Below the pieces are notes generated by a model that saw only the letters and a list, made by a program, of their open reading frames with translations, had not been told where the DNA came from and ran no database searches. A stretch of DNA of 50,361 nt from Chara braunii (taxonomy: Eukaryota > Streptophyta > Charophyceae > Charales > Characeae), in contig BFEA01000791.1 of NCBI GenBank assembly GCA_003427395.1, positions 184,239 through 234,599 on the forward strand. Reading direction: 5' to 3'. A program made the position numbers and the translations under genes. Of the stretch, positions 31,310-42,642 are shown in pieces (position 1 is the stretch's first letter; every line of letters begins with the position of its first letter).

Positions 31310-31790
31310 ATGTGTTACTAGGGAGCGTGGGTGATCGCAGAGTAGAGGGGGAAAGAGAACAGGAAGGAGGATGTCGCAACTCAGGGGAAGGGATGGGGGT
31401 GTGGGGCGGTATCGGGGGGAAGAAAAACGAGATTCGGTGTGTATCGGGATCGGGGCGGAGGTTAAGAGTGTGGGGGGATGATCGCAGATAAGGGAGGGGC
31501 AAGTCGGGAGGGGTAAGAGGTGATGGGAAAGGAGGATAAGAGGGAGAGTGTCCCAGATCGGGATCGGGGTGGGTGTTGGGGGACGCGGACTTGCGGGGTG
31601 CTGGTCGGGGTGATAATGTCGTAGATCAGGATTTGGGGTGGGGGCTGGGGTGAAGGGATGAGAGGGCGAGGGACGCGCGGGGGGGATGATCACAGATAAG
31701 GGAGGGGCAAGTCGGGAGGTGTAAGAGGTGATGGGGAAGGAAGACAGGAGGGAGAGTGTCCCAGATTGGGATCGGGGTGGGGGCCCTTCA
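31310..31790 (-). repeat. G-rich tandem units upstream of LINE A ORF1
   Basis: A unit starting gatgatcgcagataagggag (31477) recurs at 31685 with few changes through gagtgtcccagat, offset 208. Shorter related units start at about 31330 and 31608 (gtgatcgcagagtag, gataatgtcgtagatcagg). They lie exactly where a LINE 5' UTR would be. Confidence 0.75.
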
Positions 31791-31974
31791 ATCGTGGATG
31801 CTGAGCTATTTCAGCCACAACCGGGTAAGGAGTGTTTTGAAAATCAAGAACCCCTATGATGGGTTGAAGAGGCTGAGAGCGAGATCCCACTAGCCATGTA
31901 TGTGGATTAGTGTGACCGGTGTAGAACGAGTGGGGGACGGGTGGGGGACAAGTGGGTGGCAGCGTGAAATAGGG

Positions 31975-32021
31975 AAAAAAAAAAAAAAAAAACATTTCAT
32001 GACCAAAAAAAAAAAAAAAAA

Positions 32022-32083
<62 letters not shown>
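31975..32083. repeat. A-rich tract of about 105 bases
   Basis: Nearly pure A with a few interruptions (catttcatgacc at about 31993). It could be an A tail of a plus-strand element now unrecognisable, or slippage-prone simple sequence. Confidence 0.9.
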
Positions 32084-32087
<4 letters not shown>

Positions 32088-32341
32088 CTAAAAAATAAAA
32101 GAAAGTGCTCTTCTCACAGATGGTATCTGCTCCAGGCGGGGTGTCAATTGTCAGGGTGTGATTCACTAACCATGGTTGTGCCAGTCAAGACAACTGCATG
32201 CGAGTGGGCACACAGACCATATTCATTGACAATAGTCTGAGGGTTCCTTGAAATAGGCCACAGTGCACGCTGTTGGGTTGTTCAGACATAAATTCTTTTT
32301 GGCAAAAGAGAGCACGAGTAACTCCATACACCATTTGCTGT

Positions 32342-32410
32342 AGGTGAGGGGATCGAACCCTCCCAAACACCTCCCAAACCACAATCAATTTCCAGCGATG
32401 TAGCCATTCG
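32342..32410 (-). ncRNA. tRNA-like T-arm and A box, SINE relic
   Basis: On the minus strand, GAGGGTTCGATCCCCTC (32346-32362) is a perfect 5-bp stem, 7-base loop T arm with a consensus B box. TGGCTACATCG upstream (about 32396-32406) fits an A box. The acceptor stem does not pair, so it is a tRNA-derived relic, not a working tRNA. Confidence 0.45.
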
Positions 32411-32601
32411 TCTTTGCCTTCGCCATGAATGAAACGTGCGTGATTTCATGAACAAAAAAAAATGGTATCGATTTTAAGCACGTTTGGGACCGCCACAAGA
32501 CCCCTACAGCAAAAACGGATTAAAAACCTACCAATGGGAGAGAAAAAAAAAACATCCTTTTCCCGGGCTTCATTCCCAAAAACAGGTTACCGCTGATTTC
32601 C

Positions 32602-32603
<2 letters not shown>

Positions 32604-32636
<33 letters not shown>

Positions 32637-32760
32637 GGGCCTAGTGCCTAAGGCTGGTATTACCAATAAGAAGATTGTGGGTTAAGGCCAGGGTCCTCAC
32701 AGTCTGCCTAGACTAACCGAACCAAACTTGTTGAGAACCGGGCTCAGCGTCCCTCATGTG
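32604..32760 (-). repeat. R2 repeat, A-tailed copy
   Basis: A T-run (about 32608-32631) then gggcctagtgcctaaggctg, gtattaccaataa, ggtcctcacagtctgcc, aaccgaaccaaacttgttga and accgggctcagcgtccctca, followed by a GAT microsatellite. The same order is at 38750. The final block accgggctcagcgtccc is shared with R1. Confidence 0.75.
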
Positions 32761-33775
32761 GTGATGAATCTGATGATGATGATCCTGGATGATGCTAATG
32801 ATGATGATGATTAGTATCTATAAAGATTATAGAAGCATGTGCTTTATCAGCAATTCTGGCCTCTTAATCTTATACCAACTCCTAGTTTCCAATGTACCAG
32901 GACATTGTAACTCAGAGACAAACCAACCTAACCTACATCCCCTCATAGCTGATCTCTTCTCGCCACATAGCAGCCCCCCCCGGTTCGCCACTGGATTGCC
33001 TTCCTCCCTCGGCAAAACCCAGATCTCTCTACAAGGCCTCACAATCCTGCCATTTGCAGGTTACAGGGCAGCGCCCCAGCTCCGGCTAGCGTCGTTCTGA
33101 CATCGGTCAACCAGGGGCACATAACAGAGCAACTCTGCAGATATCAGTCCAGGTTCGACCATCTCTGAATTCCTATCTCCCAGATGTAGAAGAAGGCTAG
33201 ATGCTGCCAAGAAAACCAGAACACCAGAAAGCTAAATATAACCTGATGATGATGATTATGCTGATGCTGATTTTGATGATGATGCTTACGATAATTAGTA
33301 TGTGAAAAATATAGAAAAATATAGGGACTATGCTATATCAGCACTTCTGGCCTCCTAATCCTAGAACCCCTCCTAGCCCTCCTTGTACCAAGACATTACA
33401 TCTCAGAGACAATGCCCTCCTCACCAATGTCAACCACAGTTGACCTGTTATCGTCATCTATACTATCCCTGGCCCCATAAGGTTGTCAAGGCAGCCCCCC
33501 CGGTTCGCCACTTGATTGCTTTCCTCCCTCATCAGATCCCCAGATCTCTCTACAAGGCCTCATGCTCCTGCCAATGCAGGTTACAGGGCACCGCCCCAAC
33601 TCCGGTCAGCATCGTTCTGGCATCGGCTAACCAGGGGCACAGAACAAGGCAACTCTGCAGATATCGGTCCAGATTCGATCATCTATGAAATCCTTTATCC
33701 CGAATAAGGGAGAATGCCTGATGCCGTTCATAATTGCAGAACACCAATATGCATGATATAACATGAATGATGATG
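32761..33775. repeat. Tandem duplication of a unit of about 470 bp between GAT microsatellites
   Basis: Unit 1 (about 32845-33235) and unit 2 (about 33335-33740) share, in order, cttctggcctcytaatc, the cggttcgccactkgattgc block, atctctctacaaggcctca, gcaggttacagggca and actctgcagatatc. GAT-rich simple repeats precede unit 1, separate the units, and follow unit 2. No coding function seen. Confidence 0.85.
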
Positions 33776-33912
33776 ATGTTATCCTACGATTAGTCTCCCC
33801 CCTCCCCTCCTATCCACGATGCCTGACAGTCATGCACGTCAAACATTAATCCACATACATCGGTAGTGGGATCTCGCTCCTGTGCGAGACCCTAACTGAA
33901 CGTCGCGGCCAT

Positions 33913-33913
<1 letters not shown>

Positions 33914-33950
<37 letters not shown>

Positions 33951-34170
33951 NTATCCAAGTTGGTGTNGNGGTTGGATGCAANACATNTGGAAGTNGTTCC
34001 GTNNTTAANAATTTNNTTNTCCATACGGTCTATGTATGTCCCTATGAGACTCTCTCTCACCCTTTTTTTTTTTTTTTTTTTTTTTTTTCTTAACTCAAGA
34101 TATACGCTTATTGTGAAAATATGTAGAGGTCGGGGTCCTCACAGTCTACCCGAAAGAATAAGTGCTGGGA
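33914..34170 (-). repeat. T-runs, ambiguous bases and a partial R2 copy
   Basis: Two T-runs (33914-33947, 34063-34088) bracket a stretch with about 15 N bases (33952-34018). After the second comes gtcggggtcctcacagtcta, the R2 core. The N positions mark poor assembly support. Confidence 0.7.
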
Positions 34171-34865
34171 AAATTACCCAGTTTCGCTTACAAGGAGCAC
34201 TGCTCTGAGGGGACCAGCCCCTGATCGATGTCCAAAATGAAAGTATGACGGACGGAACAATCTCTACGCACAGGTACCATGACCCTGAGTTAAACTAAGA
34301 GATGGACGATCCTAATCTCATTTGATCAACGTTATCCCAAATCAGATCTGCAATCCTAAGGAAGCCTGAACCACCTATATAGGTTTCTCGCCACTCACCC
34401 TTGGATCTTCGATAAGATCTACGGTCAATCGAACCAAGATCACCATGGATACAGTTCAAGTTTGCTTACCGATGCTAACTACAGGAATAACGCTCCCACC
34501 ACAGACTGTGGCACTCACACTGCCTCCGTAGTGCCGCTACCCATAAGATTGTAATTTCCAAAAAAGGTTTTATCGCCCGAGCGAAGCCAAAACTCTACAC
34601 TGTAACCCTTAGTAAGCATAACCAACTGACTCGATTACTTAGAGACGAAAACTCTATATGTTCAAGTTTATCCTCCAAGTACAGAGTATCAGATTCTCGA
34701 CAAGAGCGAAAACGAAAAGGCAAAAAATTATCCTACAAACAACGGCCAACAACCAACGGAATCTTCAAAGTAATTAGAAAATCCTAATTCAGAATCGTGA
34801 GAACTACGCATGCTCAAAGTTACTACGAGAGGGAAACTGTAACCATATTTATCAGCCACCGACTC
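34171..34865. other. Non-coding stretch
   Basis: No gene, repeat or inverted structure that I can support. Confidence 0.4.
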
Positions 34866-35075
34866 CCTTTTTTTTTTTTTTTTTTTTTTTTTTGAAAACA
34901 AATCCCCTTGCGTCAGGTAGGAGTGATGATACGAGCATGCACTCCTACCTGACTTATCGGGGCTCCATTCTATTGGTGGGGAGCTGCACCTGCTGGAAAC
35001 CGAGTCTAGCGTCCCATGAGAAACAATGAAGGACCGGGGTACAACACAAACTAGGAACCGGGCCCAACGTCCCTT
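34866..35075 (-). repeat. R1 repeat, A-tailed copy with extra terminal block
   Basis: A T-run, gatacgagcatgc, ctattggtggggagctgcac, ctgctggaaaccgagtctag and cgtccc, then a second terminal block (ggaaccgggcccaacgtccc at 35053). The doubled terminal block also occurs in the 38510 copy. Confidence 0.7.
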
Positions 35076-36640
35076 CTGATCAGTGCCAATGAGAAATTTG
35101 CAACTGAGTGTTGAGTCTTGTACCTCTTCACCTTGAGAGGACGCCATATATACGTATCTTCCTAGCACTTAGTCACACTTATTCTTGAGAAAGGTTGACC
35201 CCAACATTCACAGACAATGCAAGGGATTTTCCAGATCATTCATACGCATACCACAACCTGGGAACTAAGCAAAGGTTCGAGAGAGGGAAGTGATCAGGGA
35301 AAGCCACTGATTCTGAAAATCTAAAGAAAGTGCAATCGGTATGTTAAACAGACGACTAACACTTACCAATAACCAAGCATAACTATAGCAAACCCTGCGA
35401 CCAGATAGATCACTACGGAGCTAGAGGAAAAAAGGCATATGAAAGCAACAAAGCAGAGATTCACTCACACACTCAGCGAGGGGGCGGTTCGCTCACATCC
35501 TACGTGTTGACACAGCAAGTAGAACTCAGAATGAGGCGCGTTAGAGGAGTACATGGCGGTTCGTGGGGAGAATACATGACGAAAACGCATCTCGATTCAT
35601 TCAGACTAGAGAAAGTAAAACTATATGCGATGGGAAAGAAGATACAGTGCGCTAGAGCTACATCCACGATTTTAAACAACAGCTACAACCAACTACAAAA
35701 CTTAGGAATTTAGATAAATGCTCTTACCGATTAAACCAGATCAGGAACATAACATCACATAACCAGGCTTTCTCGTAGGATGGTAGTCCCTTCTCCTTGT
35801 TGCTTGGACTCTTACGTGTCATTGAAGCAGATAGCACTTCCCGTCTTCGACATGCCGCCGCACTCCCACCATTGCTGTGTGCACTCCCACTGCCCACAAC
35901 AATGTCGTTGCAATAGTTCTGTGAAGCATTGGCGTCAACCCCTCCGAATCTAGAGAATGTGTTGAGCCGAAAACACAGCCAAGTGCTCTTCATTACTTGA
36001 ACCGGATATGACGACTCACGATGTGTCCTTGGTGTTGACAACACTCCCACTGCCATAGCAAGCCCTCCCACTGCTTGCACAGACGCTGATGCCTTCCTCC
36101 GCATAGTTAAACCCAAAACTGTCTGGGCAGTCAGGATTCGTCTCCTCAAAGTCGGTGATTGTATGTTTGAGCACTACATGATAGGTACCAACAGAAAGAA
36201 ATTACACTCAAGTAGAACGATTTTGTCCATTGGACCCTTTGTGTTTTGTAACAACTAGGAATAACAAAACAAGTGGTGTAAATGGTGAAAATGGTGTAAA
36301 TGGTGTAAAGATAGTTGAGTGGACTTGGGTTGCTCGGGGCTGCCAGGGCGCCAAAGTCGCTGAGCACAACGGCTCTCCCTCCCCCACTCAAGAGCGAGGT
36401 GGGGCATTGGGTTTTTCTTGGGGTGACTAGCATCACCCGAGACCTAGCAGGGTGAGATCAGCAATTAGGATCAACGTGACTACAGCCCGTCGCCTCCCTC
36501 CACATGGGCGTTGTCAACAATGTGTGTCTGTAGTAGCGCAAATTACCGTCGTGCTAGCGTTGTAATAACGCATCGTTCGACCTCCTCCCCCCCCCCCCTC
36601 CCACGCTTTTTCATTCTCTTTTATTATCCCTGGTGCACCC
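35076..36640. other. Non-coding stretch with unrecognised short ORFs
   Basis: The longest frame is 141 codons on the minus strand (36149-35724), Ser/Ala-rich without motifs, and I doubt it is a gene. A short run of ggtgtaaatggtgaaaatgg units lies at about 36277-36310. Confidence 0.35.
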
Positions 36641-36673
36641 CTACTCCCAAGATCCTCTTTTTTTTTTGGGGGG

Positions 36674-36869
36674 GGGGGCAAAACTAGGGTGCAGTCTAGG
36701 TTTTCAGTTTTAAATGCGTTTCAGTCACGGTTTGGCGGATTTTGCTCCAAAGTGAGGAAAATTGTGAATGTATCCAACCAAGTTTGAGGGTTGGGTGGGG
36801 ATTTGTTGTATTTGAGGGATGTCCGAATAGATTTAGAAGTGAAACCATGACTGCACCGTAGTTACCCCC
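36674..36869. mobile_element. MITE-like element of about 196 bp, GGGGNAACTA ends
   Basis: The left end (gggggcaaaactagggtgca) and right end (tgcaccgtagttaccccc) are inverted repeats extending about 28 bp inward (gtctaggttttcag versus gtcatggtttcac). A 13-bp direct repeat, ctcccaagatcct, lies outside at 36644-36656 and 36871-36883, separated from the left end by a T/G run. It is unclear whether that is a target duplication. Confidence 0.55.
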
Positions 36870-36884
36870 GCTCCCAAGATCCTA

Positions 36885-37645
36885 CCTCACTGTTTACCAC
36901 TCGAGATCATCACACTCCTATTATCACAATGGGGGTGACATGACCGGACAGTGGTTGTAGGCATCAGGGCTAAGCAGGACCTACCCCCCTCATCCCTGAC
37001 TGAAGCATGGTTGGACGAGCCCTGTCGTTGTTATTATTATTATTTTTTTGTTAAGAAATTACGATCGGGGTGGGACACAACCACACAGGGTCGGCAGTGT
37101 CCCATAAATATGAGTTTTATAGTGACGGAAAAAGGGGAAAAAAAAATGTTTTCTCTACTGCAATGATGTTGGGCTGGGTAGTGCAGGAAGCCGTGCTCAC
37201 AATCTTCCTCCACAGAATGCACCTTGCAGGTAAGGCGGTCACATTCTGAATGTTACTGTTTTCTTTTTTTTTTTGGTCGTGTGTTTCTTATGAGTCCCCT
37301 GTCCGTGAATTGCTCTAGCTGTCCGTGATCTGCTCAAGCTGTGTTTTGTCAGAGGATTGTAAGGCTCATCACACTGACACTTAGGGGAATGTATCCAACC
37401 ATTTTCACGGTCGGATCCATGTGCCAAATTTTCCCCTCTTTTATTCTTTTTTTGGAATCTGACAACCTGGCGACGAGGCTGAGATGCGCTCATTGAGGGC
37501 ACACTCACACTACCACTTCCAAGAATGTATACAACTGCAATCACGGCCAAAACTTTATTTCCTTTTTTTTTTAATTCTTTTTTTAGGTTCACGGCCGCAA
37601 CTTTTCTTCTTCTCTTTTTTTTTTTTTGTCCTTTCCGTGAAAGTA
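36885..37645. other. Non-coding stretch
   Basis: No gene recognised. Several T-runs. Confidence 0.4.
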
Positions 37646-37647
37646 CC

Positions 37648-37842
37648 AAAAAGAAAACGGAGTGGTACCCAGGCTCGACAAAACTCGGAGCGTAGTGAAA
37701 TTCAGGGTCGGCAAAAACAGGCTCGGAGGTACTGGTGGTGTAACAGAAAGAAAACGGAGTGGTACCTAAACTCGGCAAAACTTGGAGCGCAGTGAAATTC
37801 AGGGTTGGTAAAAACAGGCACGGAGGTACTGGTGGTTTAAGT
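37648..37842. repeat. Two tandem units of about 93 bp ending in the TTAA-type terminus
   Basis: Agaaaacggagtggtaccya, aaaactcggagcgyagtgaa, ttcagggt and ggaggtactggtggt recur in order. The first unit ends ggtggtgtaac, and the second ends ggtactggtggtttaa, identical to the right end of the nested TTAA element. No left end was found. Confidence 0.75.
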
Positions 37843-38509
37843 CCAGGGTGTTGTAGAGGCTAGTTACTAGGCTCACATTGATCGCCGGAAGCTGTCAGTC
37901 ATGGTTGGCCTGAGGGGACAAGGCTACCTCCCATCCCATCCTCGCGTCAAAACTCCCAGCGCACCCCTTATTCCTACTATGCTGCCTCGGTGTGACCAAC
38001 ACTCAGGACCATTACCCTACCATCGAGGGAAACTTGGACCGAACGGTAGTGATAAGCACCAGGGTTAGTGACCCAGCCCTGGTGGAAGCACAGTCGAACA
38101 AGCCTCGTCGTACGGGGACTTCGGACGCCAGGCTCAAGCAATCACCTATTAGCCCCTAAGTAGACCGACTAGTAACTCACGCCCTCTTATCATCGAGACG
38201 CCTATTATTAGTTGGTTGTGACCTCCTCCCAACCCTATGGTTATGTATGTGTGTGTGTTTGGTATTGTACGTATGTGCCTGCAGGCTATGCGTGTATGCT
38301 TGTAATGTGCGTGGACCCGTAGCAGATGTTGTCCCCCACCATGGAGCATCTGTGAAGTGAATATCAGTGAGAGGTGCTCCTACCACCTTTACCAGTGCCT
38401 GTATCACTGTGTGAGTCATGTGTAGGTAGTATGTATAGGCCCCTAAAAGCACCTTGCCTCGACGCTGCGGAGGGGCGACCCTATGTACTGGAAACCTACT
38501 TAACGAGGT
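37843..38509. other. Non-coding stretch
   Basis: No gene or repeat that I can support. Confidence 0.35.
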
Positions 38510-38655
38510 GATAAGAGCATCCCCGGTAAGTAGGTCCCGGCGTCGAAGGCTCCATCTATTGGTGGGGAGATGCACCGGCTGGAAATCGGGTTCAGCGTCC
38601 GTGTACAATGATGTGAATGTATCTGCTGGAAATCGGGTTCAGCGTCCCTATGCAG
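38510..38655 (-). repeat. R1 repeat copy with doubled terminal block
   Basis: Gataagagcatccccgg, ggctccatctattggtgggg and agatgcaccggctggaaatc, then gggttcagcgtcc twice (38588 and 38637). Confidence 0.7.
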
Positions 38656-38749
38656 AAATGTGTTGATGTGTTGATGACTCCACCTACCTATGTATGCACG
38701 TTTAAACAATATATGTCAGATGATGGGAGAACCCTATTCATCTGCTTTA

Positions 38750-38900
38750 TTTTTTTATTTTTTATTTTTTTCAAACAAAAAGGGGGCCCAGTGCCCAAAC
38801 CTGATATTACCAATAAAAAGATTGAGGCCGGGGTCCTCACAGTCTACCCGGAGTAACCGAACCAAGCATGTTGAGAATAGGTCACAGCGTCCCTCATATG
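38750..38900 (-). repeat. R2 repeat, A-tailed copy
   Basis: A T-rich run, gggggcccagtgcccaaacc, gatattaccaataaaaagat, ggggtcctcacagtctaccc, aaccgaaccaagcatgttga and acagcgtccctcat, then a GAT-rich stretch. Confidence 0.75.
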
Positions 38901-39831
38901 ATAATAATGATGATGTTGATGAACTTCTACTGAATCTATGACTTTTGAATAGCAGAATAGCAGAATAATCACAGTTGGTTGATGGGACCTTGGGGTGCCT
39001 CTTCAACTCTGTATAGAGCCGCCTAATAATTCTAGAAATCGTAGTTCCCCGATTAGTTCCCTTGCTGCCCTTGCTATTTCAACGATTTTCTAATTCTCCT
39101 CTCTCAAGCCATGTCACAAACCAGCGTGGTATTCCACATTATTCTACTTGATAAACCTCCTACTCTCAACCAAGATTGGGATCATCGTGACCATATCACG
39201 ATATAGGAACTATAGATAATGAAGAAGGGGGAAAGGGGTCTGGGAAATCCTCCACAGGAAGCAAAGACAAGGTTGGATCCCCCAATAGTCAGTCTTCAAA
39301 TACCAAAGGGTAATTTATTCAACCCCCTTCATCTTCCTTGCCTTTCACTCCTTCCCAAACAACCTTTCTTAGTTTCCCCCCCCGATCCCCCGAAAACCAG
39401 TATTTATTGAAGTTGTAAATATGTTTGAGAATTTCACTTCTTATTGATAAATGTTGCATTTTTTCTTTCGACTTTTCTCATTTAGAAGAAATATCCAATT
39501 GAATTTGTTGCTTAATTAAATCTGTAAATTCTGGTTCATCAAGACGAACTCCTTCCCATTTATAAGTACACCTTCTCTTCCAAATAACCCAAAGGATTGT
39601 TATTCTCCCTAGGATGAAGATGTTTTCTGTACAGTCATCACAGGGTTCTGGAGCCCACGTTTCTAGTAGTATTGACCTCCAACCTAATGGTCATGGAGTG
39701 ATTGTTTTTATTTGTCTCCAAGTGTGATCCCACCATCTCCATAACCAAACAACCCTCGGGCATTGCATAAAGACGTGTTCAATTGTTTCACAAATCAGTT
39801 TTGAGGGAAAGACCAACCTACAGAACTTACA

Positions 39832-41037
39832 TTAGGGAACGACTAATCTTTTTTGTTCCAATGAAGTTCTACTTATTAGCCAATCATTGGTTGGGAGACA
39901 CTTGTGCTCAATTTGCCATTGAAGTGAGGTCACATTTGATGGTCTTGCCTTTATATCTTTGAACCACTTGATTAGACTAAGGTCTTGTTTACTTAGATTT
40001 AGATGCTTCATCCATCTTGTTGTCACTTTCTCTCAGATTGATTTTTGGTCTTAGCATCCCGTAAGTGAATTTTACTGTTAAAGAATGCAAAGTTCATATG
40101 TACTTTATTCTTTTGCTACCTTGGTTATTCACGGTCCAGTAAATTGGATCAAGATCGAAATGAGGAATGAGATTTGAGGGCGTGAAGGCTAACAAGACAT
40201 TTTTCCTTAGCAATACCCGAATTCTGAAAATCATATTTTTTTTCACCCATTGGATCTTTTCCTGTTGATTAGATATAACCGAGTTGTCTTGTGCTAGATG
40301 AAAAAGAGTCAGGAGAATATCCCTGTTACTAAATATGACCACGATATTGCCAATTATATTTATATAACCTTTGATTGTCACCCATTCGTTTATCTTAAGT
40401 TTAGGATCATTACGCAGGATGCGAAACTATTCCAAAGGAATTAAATTAATTACCATTCTAGGTTTCCAGAGGTATGATGGCAATATCTCAGTTGGCCTTG
40501 TAGATCCGTTACTGTCTTCCAATCATTGCTTATTGGATTCCATATGTCTTTTATTCGTAGGACTCCTTTCCTTACCCAGCTTCTCTACGGGGAGTCCATA
40601 CAGTGAAGAAGATTTCCTTGCGAATCTTTAATCCATTTGTTATTAAAAATGGGTTGTTGACACACTTCCTCCCATCGTTCTGGCGCAAGTTTATCTGATA
40701 GGGGTAGTCTTCTCCATGTTTTTAGCAGAGTGATCCAAAACGAATCCTTACACAAGTCACTGCGTGTTGCTTGTCGATCTGATGGTATTTGATTATTGTA
40801 TTCCTTAGTGCTTCTTCTTGGGAGGGACCACTCACGATTTTCTATCCACATCAATGGATCAATTCTTTCTGGCGTAGGGAGAGCTAACCTTCTAATCTGC
40901 TCCCATGCAAGAACACTCCATGGGGTTTGAGGATTAAAGAGCAGGTGTTTGATCCATTGAATAGAAAGAGATGATGCTTGGGTGGGTCTATAATACCCAA
41001 CCCTCATGTGGATTTTGGTTGGATCACTGATTGTCAA
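39832..41037 (-). pseudogene. LINE B ORF2 connection and C-terminal region
   Basis: WRRLPLSDKLAPERWEEVCQ (near 40700) matches copy A WHRLPLSDRTHPNRWEEVYC. The 40026-39832 piece has VTSLQWQIEHKCLPTNDW, matching copy A ITSLQWQSAHRC. The zf-RVT cysteines beyond this are not recoverable in one frame. Stops and shifts are frequent. Confidence 0.8.
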
Positions 41038-41376
41038 GCAACATGACTAATGATATTCATGGTTACCTCTCCAAAAAAAAACTCTTAATTGTTGTTGGAA
41101 TACCTTAAGAGTCTCTCTGTCCAGGGCCCATATTGCTGACGTATACCATATTGATGCCAGGACAACATTGTTGATGGCTAATGTACGCCCTATTAGTGAG
41201 GTGTGTTTATTTTTCAACAATTTCAACTTTGTTTAGGCTTGTTGAACAATCTATTCATTATTAGTTTTAGGTTTTCCTTCTGTTGTGAAGGAGATTCCTA
41301 ACACTCCGATGGGTTGATCTCCAGACAACCGTTTGATACTAGGTTGTTCTGCAGGTCTCACACCTTGGTGGTGGAT

Positions 41377-42105
41377 CTACCATCCTGGTGTTTTGCTACC
41401 CCAGTTAACCTTCATGTCTAATAAGAGGCAAAAATGTTCCATCAATTTCTGTATTATTAATACATTTTCATGAGATGCATCTACCATTAATGACAGATCA
41501 ATGATCATCCACAAAGAGGTGATGGGGAAGGATTGCATCTTCTGGAATAAATGTGATTCGAATCCTTTTAATATCTTTATGAACTCATAAATTGGTTGCA
41601 AGAGCTTCCATAACAATGACAAAGAGGGATGGGGCAATGGGATCTCCTTGTCTTACTGATCTATACAGTGGAATAGGAGGGCCTACATTGCCATTTACCA
41701 TTACCCTAGTTGTTGCTTTCATGTGTAAAATTTTGACCCATCTTCGGAAGCATGGACCAAAATTAGGTTTTTCGAGACACTTATCTAGAAAAAATCAAAT
41801 CCACATGATCGTAAGTCTTTTCAAAATCAATAAATGAAAGTTGCGTTGTGCTTTGACTGACATGTGATCTTTATGAGTTCATTAATTAGAAGAACATTAT
41901 CCCGTATATTCCTATCAGACATAAATCTTGTTTGTGTTGGGTGAATAATATCTGCTATGATTCTGGTCATCCAATCAGCTAATTCCTTCGCCACTAACTT
42001 GTAAACTACTGTTAGCAAGGTTATAGGCCGATAGTTTCTGATGTTCGTTTTTTCACCCTTCTTGTTGAGAAATGTTAATACCCCTTGTCCTACTAGCTCA
42101 CCCAT
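41377..42105 (-). pseudogene. LINE B reverse transcriptase
   Basis: Fingers read NIRNYRPITLLTVVYKLVAK and DIIHPTQTRFMSDRNIRDN. The A motif FIDFEKTYDHVD is readable only after a one-base shift at about 41850. The catalytic box appears as FVDD in a frame that shifts right after it (about 41500-41515). LDMKVNWGSKTPGW follows, then a TAG at 41377-41379 where copy A has Trp. The polymerase cannot be made from this copy. Confidence 0.85.
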
Positions 42106-42239
42106 ATCTGCTGAATCTCATACATCTTGGTAAAAATTTATGAAGTTTTGAGAAATTGAGTCCCACATTGATTCTCATAACTCTTTTTGTAAGTCATCTA
42201 TACTAGGTGTTTTTCTTCCTCCATTAGCATTAGGGTTTT

Positions 42240-42476
42240 TCAAATTTCCTCTTTGGAGATCGGTTTTTCTAGCATTTTTTTTCGCTCATCTGATAATGAT
42301 TTTGTGAGGGAAAACAAAAAATCATCAACTTCAGTGTTACGTTGATCTTGGGGGATGTTCTCGTTGGAGATATTGTCTGAAGGTATCGTTTTTGAGATGG
42401 GAAGTGTTGAGTTTATAATACCCTTTACCTTGATCTGACTTCTAACTAAATGAAAAGACTGTCGCACACATCGCAT
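42240..42476 (-). pseudogene. LINE B linker before RT
   Basis: Acidic/Ser-rich 79-codon piece ending EKPISKEEI. This matches copy A VTLSKQEI just before the RT fingers. Confidence 0.6.
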
Positions 42477-42642
42477 GATCTAGACCTGGGTAAGGGCTAC
42501 ATGAAAATATTTCAGCTAACTGTAGTGCTCTCTGTAATTCATCTGATACTAAAATAAGATTTAGTATGGATTTAGTGGATTGTCTCGGTTGGCTTCTTCC
42601 GAAACATGTGAATGTTTTTGATCGTGGATTGAGCCTCCAAAA

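Noticed and set aside
31169-31693. Proline-rich protein on the minus strand
   Set aside because: It is the translation of the G-rich tandem units upstream of LINE A and has no independent support.
35724-36149. 141-codon minus-strand gene
   Set aside because: No motif, no codon-use signal I can see, and no recognisable relatives. Kept only as part of a non-coding stretch.
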